Shown here one piece after another: positions 62,896 through 64,000 of a DNA stretch of 64,000 bases; positions within the stretch are counted from its first letter, which is position 1, and each line of letters starts with the position of its first letter. Made by a program: the position numbers and the translations under genes. Source of the DNA: Clostridiales bacterium 1_7_47FAA (lineage in GTDB: Bacteria; Bacillota; Clostridia; Lachnospirales; Lachnospiraceae); the NCBI GenBank assembly GCA_000155435.1, contig DS990260.1, positions 1,855,831 through 1,919,830 on the forward strand, in the 5' to 3' direction. A model generated the notes under the pieces. It made no database searches and had not been told where the DNA came from. It worked only from the letters and a program-made list of their open reading frames with translations.

Positions 62896-63822
62896 ATGGA
62901 TTTTCGAGAATTGAATTACGTCCTTGCAATTGAAAAATATCAGAACATTACCAAAGCTGCAGAATCTCTTTATGTAAGTCAGCCCACATTAAGTAAATTT
63001 CTTGCAAACCTGGAACACGACCTTGGCCAAAAACTTTTTAGAAAACTTGGAAATAAGTACATCCTGACTTTTGCCGGACAAAAATACGTAGATACGGCAA
63101 GGGAAATCCTTCTTTTGAAATCAAATTTGGACATCGAGCTTGCCGACATCCTGAAAAAAGATGTAGGTGTTCTCAACGTAGCCTTTCCCCGCATGCGGTG
63201 CACCTACATGCTTCCGGCTACATTACCTGTATTTCAGGCTGAACACCCCAATATTAAAATAAATGTCTTTGAGGGAAGTTCTGACGAAAATGACAAACTT
63301 TTATTAGAAGGAAAAGCTGAAATCGCATTTTACAGCAAGCCGGAAACGCTGAATCCATTAATCGATTATGACACCATACGTAAAGAAGAGATGCTCATCT
63401 GCCTCTGCAAAGATCACCCGCTTGGCAGGTATGCACAGCCCAATCCCTCCAGCAGATATCCACGATTAGATCCAAAACTATTGAAAAACGAATTGATTCT
63501 CCAACTGATGCCCGAACAGAGAACACGACAGATTACCAGCCGGTATTTCAGCAACATAGGTCTAAACTTTGAAAATGTCATGACAACCAGCAGTCTGCCT
63601 GCTATCATGGAACTGGTTTCCGTTGGCTATGGAGCCTCATTTATATTCGAGACCCATCTCATGCACCACCATTTCACCAAATCCATTGACTGCTACAGTT
63701 TCGGTGAACCCCAGACCTTATCCGACTTTGTTGTAGCTTCCAGACACGGAAGTTATCTTCCCTCCTATGCTCACGATTTTATTAAAATTGCTCGGGATCT
63801 TTTTAATAATAGCAATTTATAG
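62896..63822 (+). CDS. LysR-family transcriptional regulator
   Basis: 308 aa. Seen: N-terminal winged helix (YVLAIEKYQNITKAAESLYVSQPTLSKFL) and a C-terminal effector domain starting at VLNVAFPRMRC. Divergent from the aconitase/PrpF/citrate-lyase operon, so it probably activates it on sensing the imported acid. Start follows AAAGGAATC. Comparable to E. coli ybhD next to ybhHIJ. Confidence 0.93.
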   Translation: MDFRELNYVLAIEKYQNITKAAESLYVSQPTLSKFLANLEHDLGQKLFRKLGNKYILTFAGQKYVDTAREILLLKSNLDIELADILKKDVGVLNVAFPRMRCTYMLPATLPVFQAEHPNIKINVFEGSSDENDKLLLEGKAEIAFYSKPETLNPLIDYDTIRKEEMLICLCKDHPLGRYAQPNPSSRYPRLDPKLLKNELILQLMPEQRTRQITSRYFSNIGLNFENVMTTSSLPAIMELVSVGYGASFIFETHLMHHHFTKSIDCYSFGEPQTLSDFVVASRHGSYLPSYAHDFIKIARDLFNNSNL

Positions 63823-63852
63823 ATACTCCGAATCAGACCCCAGCTGCAAACT

Positions 63853-64000
63853 AGAGCGTGTTTGAAAATTCATTCCCGCCATCTGCACGCCCCACTTTGC
63901 GGCATATTTGGTCCCGATTCAGTCAACGTAGCCCGCTACGCCTCCCTCATCGGGACCAAATCTCCCACAAAGTGTGACGCACAGCTGACGGAAAGCAATT
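63853..64000. repeat. Large imperfect hairpin element, truncated by the window end
   Basis: Inverted repeats ATTTGGTCCCGAT (63906-63918) and ATCGGGACCAAAT (63949-63961) share a centre at 63933.5 with an inner CGTAGC/GCTACG pair (63927-63940). Further out, CACTTTG pairs with CAAAGTG and other segments match with mismatches. By symmetry the element should end near 64014. No protein is apparent in it. Confidence 0.75.

Overview
The window looks like chromosome of a gut Lachnospiraceae-type Firmicute (Clostridium cluster XIVa / Enterocloster-like). The basis is the mix of YesM/YesN two-component control, family-1 sugar ABC systems, TRAP hexuronate uptake, CitXG-type citrate lyase genes, strong AGGAGG ribosome sites and moderate GC. 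I saw no rRNA, tRNA, phage structural genes, transposase or CRISPR array. The species assignment is inference.

Region 1 (39-11489) is a glycan unit: GH28 glycosidase, GH38 alpha-mannosidase and a carbohydrate ABC importer on the minus strand, divergent from a YesM-like kinase and YesN-like regulator. Region 2 (11581-19038) is a fructan or difructose-anhydride unit: a GH91 protein carrying an internal 8-residue repeat tract, a GH32 fructosidase, an ABC importer and a LacI regulator with two matching operators. Neither enzyme has a signal peptide, so both should act in the cytoplasm. Region 3 (19306-27342) is a hexuronate operon: mannonate dehydratase, SDR reductase, TRAP DctPQM, glucuronate isomerase and an RraA-family protein, with a divergent AraC regulator. 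That regulator overlaps a four-gene GldA/F/G-like ABC exporter with a DUF4340 protein (27335-31726). A decayed flavodoxin lipoprotein gene follows.

Region 4 (32193-47645) is the most unusual part: about fifteen minus-strand genes with small gaps. In transcription order they are: HTH protein; coiled-coil protein; membrane-anchored Hsp70/actin-fold ATPase; a paralogue of the coiled-coil protein; unknown protein; Ycf46-like AAA+ ATPase; membrane protein; HExxH metallopeptidase; small unknown; metallophosphoesterase; polytopic membrane protein with MORN repeats; unknown; SpoT-like HD hydrolase; 2H phosphoesterase. I know of no described system with this composition. A perfect palindrome lies upstream of the HTH gene.

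Region 5 (47834-52580) holds a kinase/response-regulator pair, a diguanylate cyclase and a LytTR regulator. Region 6 (52581-63822) is a complete citrate lyase set (citD, citE, citF, citC, citXG) behind an aconitase-family hydratase, a PrpF-family isomerase and a SLC13/MatC-like transporter, with a divergent LysR gene. The hydratase/isomerase/transporter/LysR group resembles E. coli ybhJ-ybhH-ybhI-ybhD. Together they suggest fermentation of an aconitate-type tricarboxylate through citrate to acetate and oxaloacetate. The last 148 bases are most of a large imperfect hairpin element cut by the window edge.
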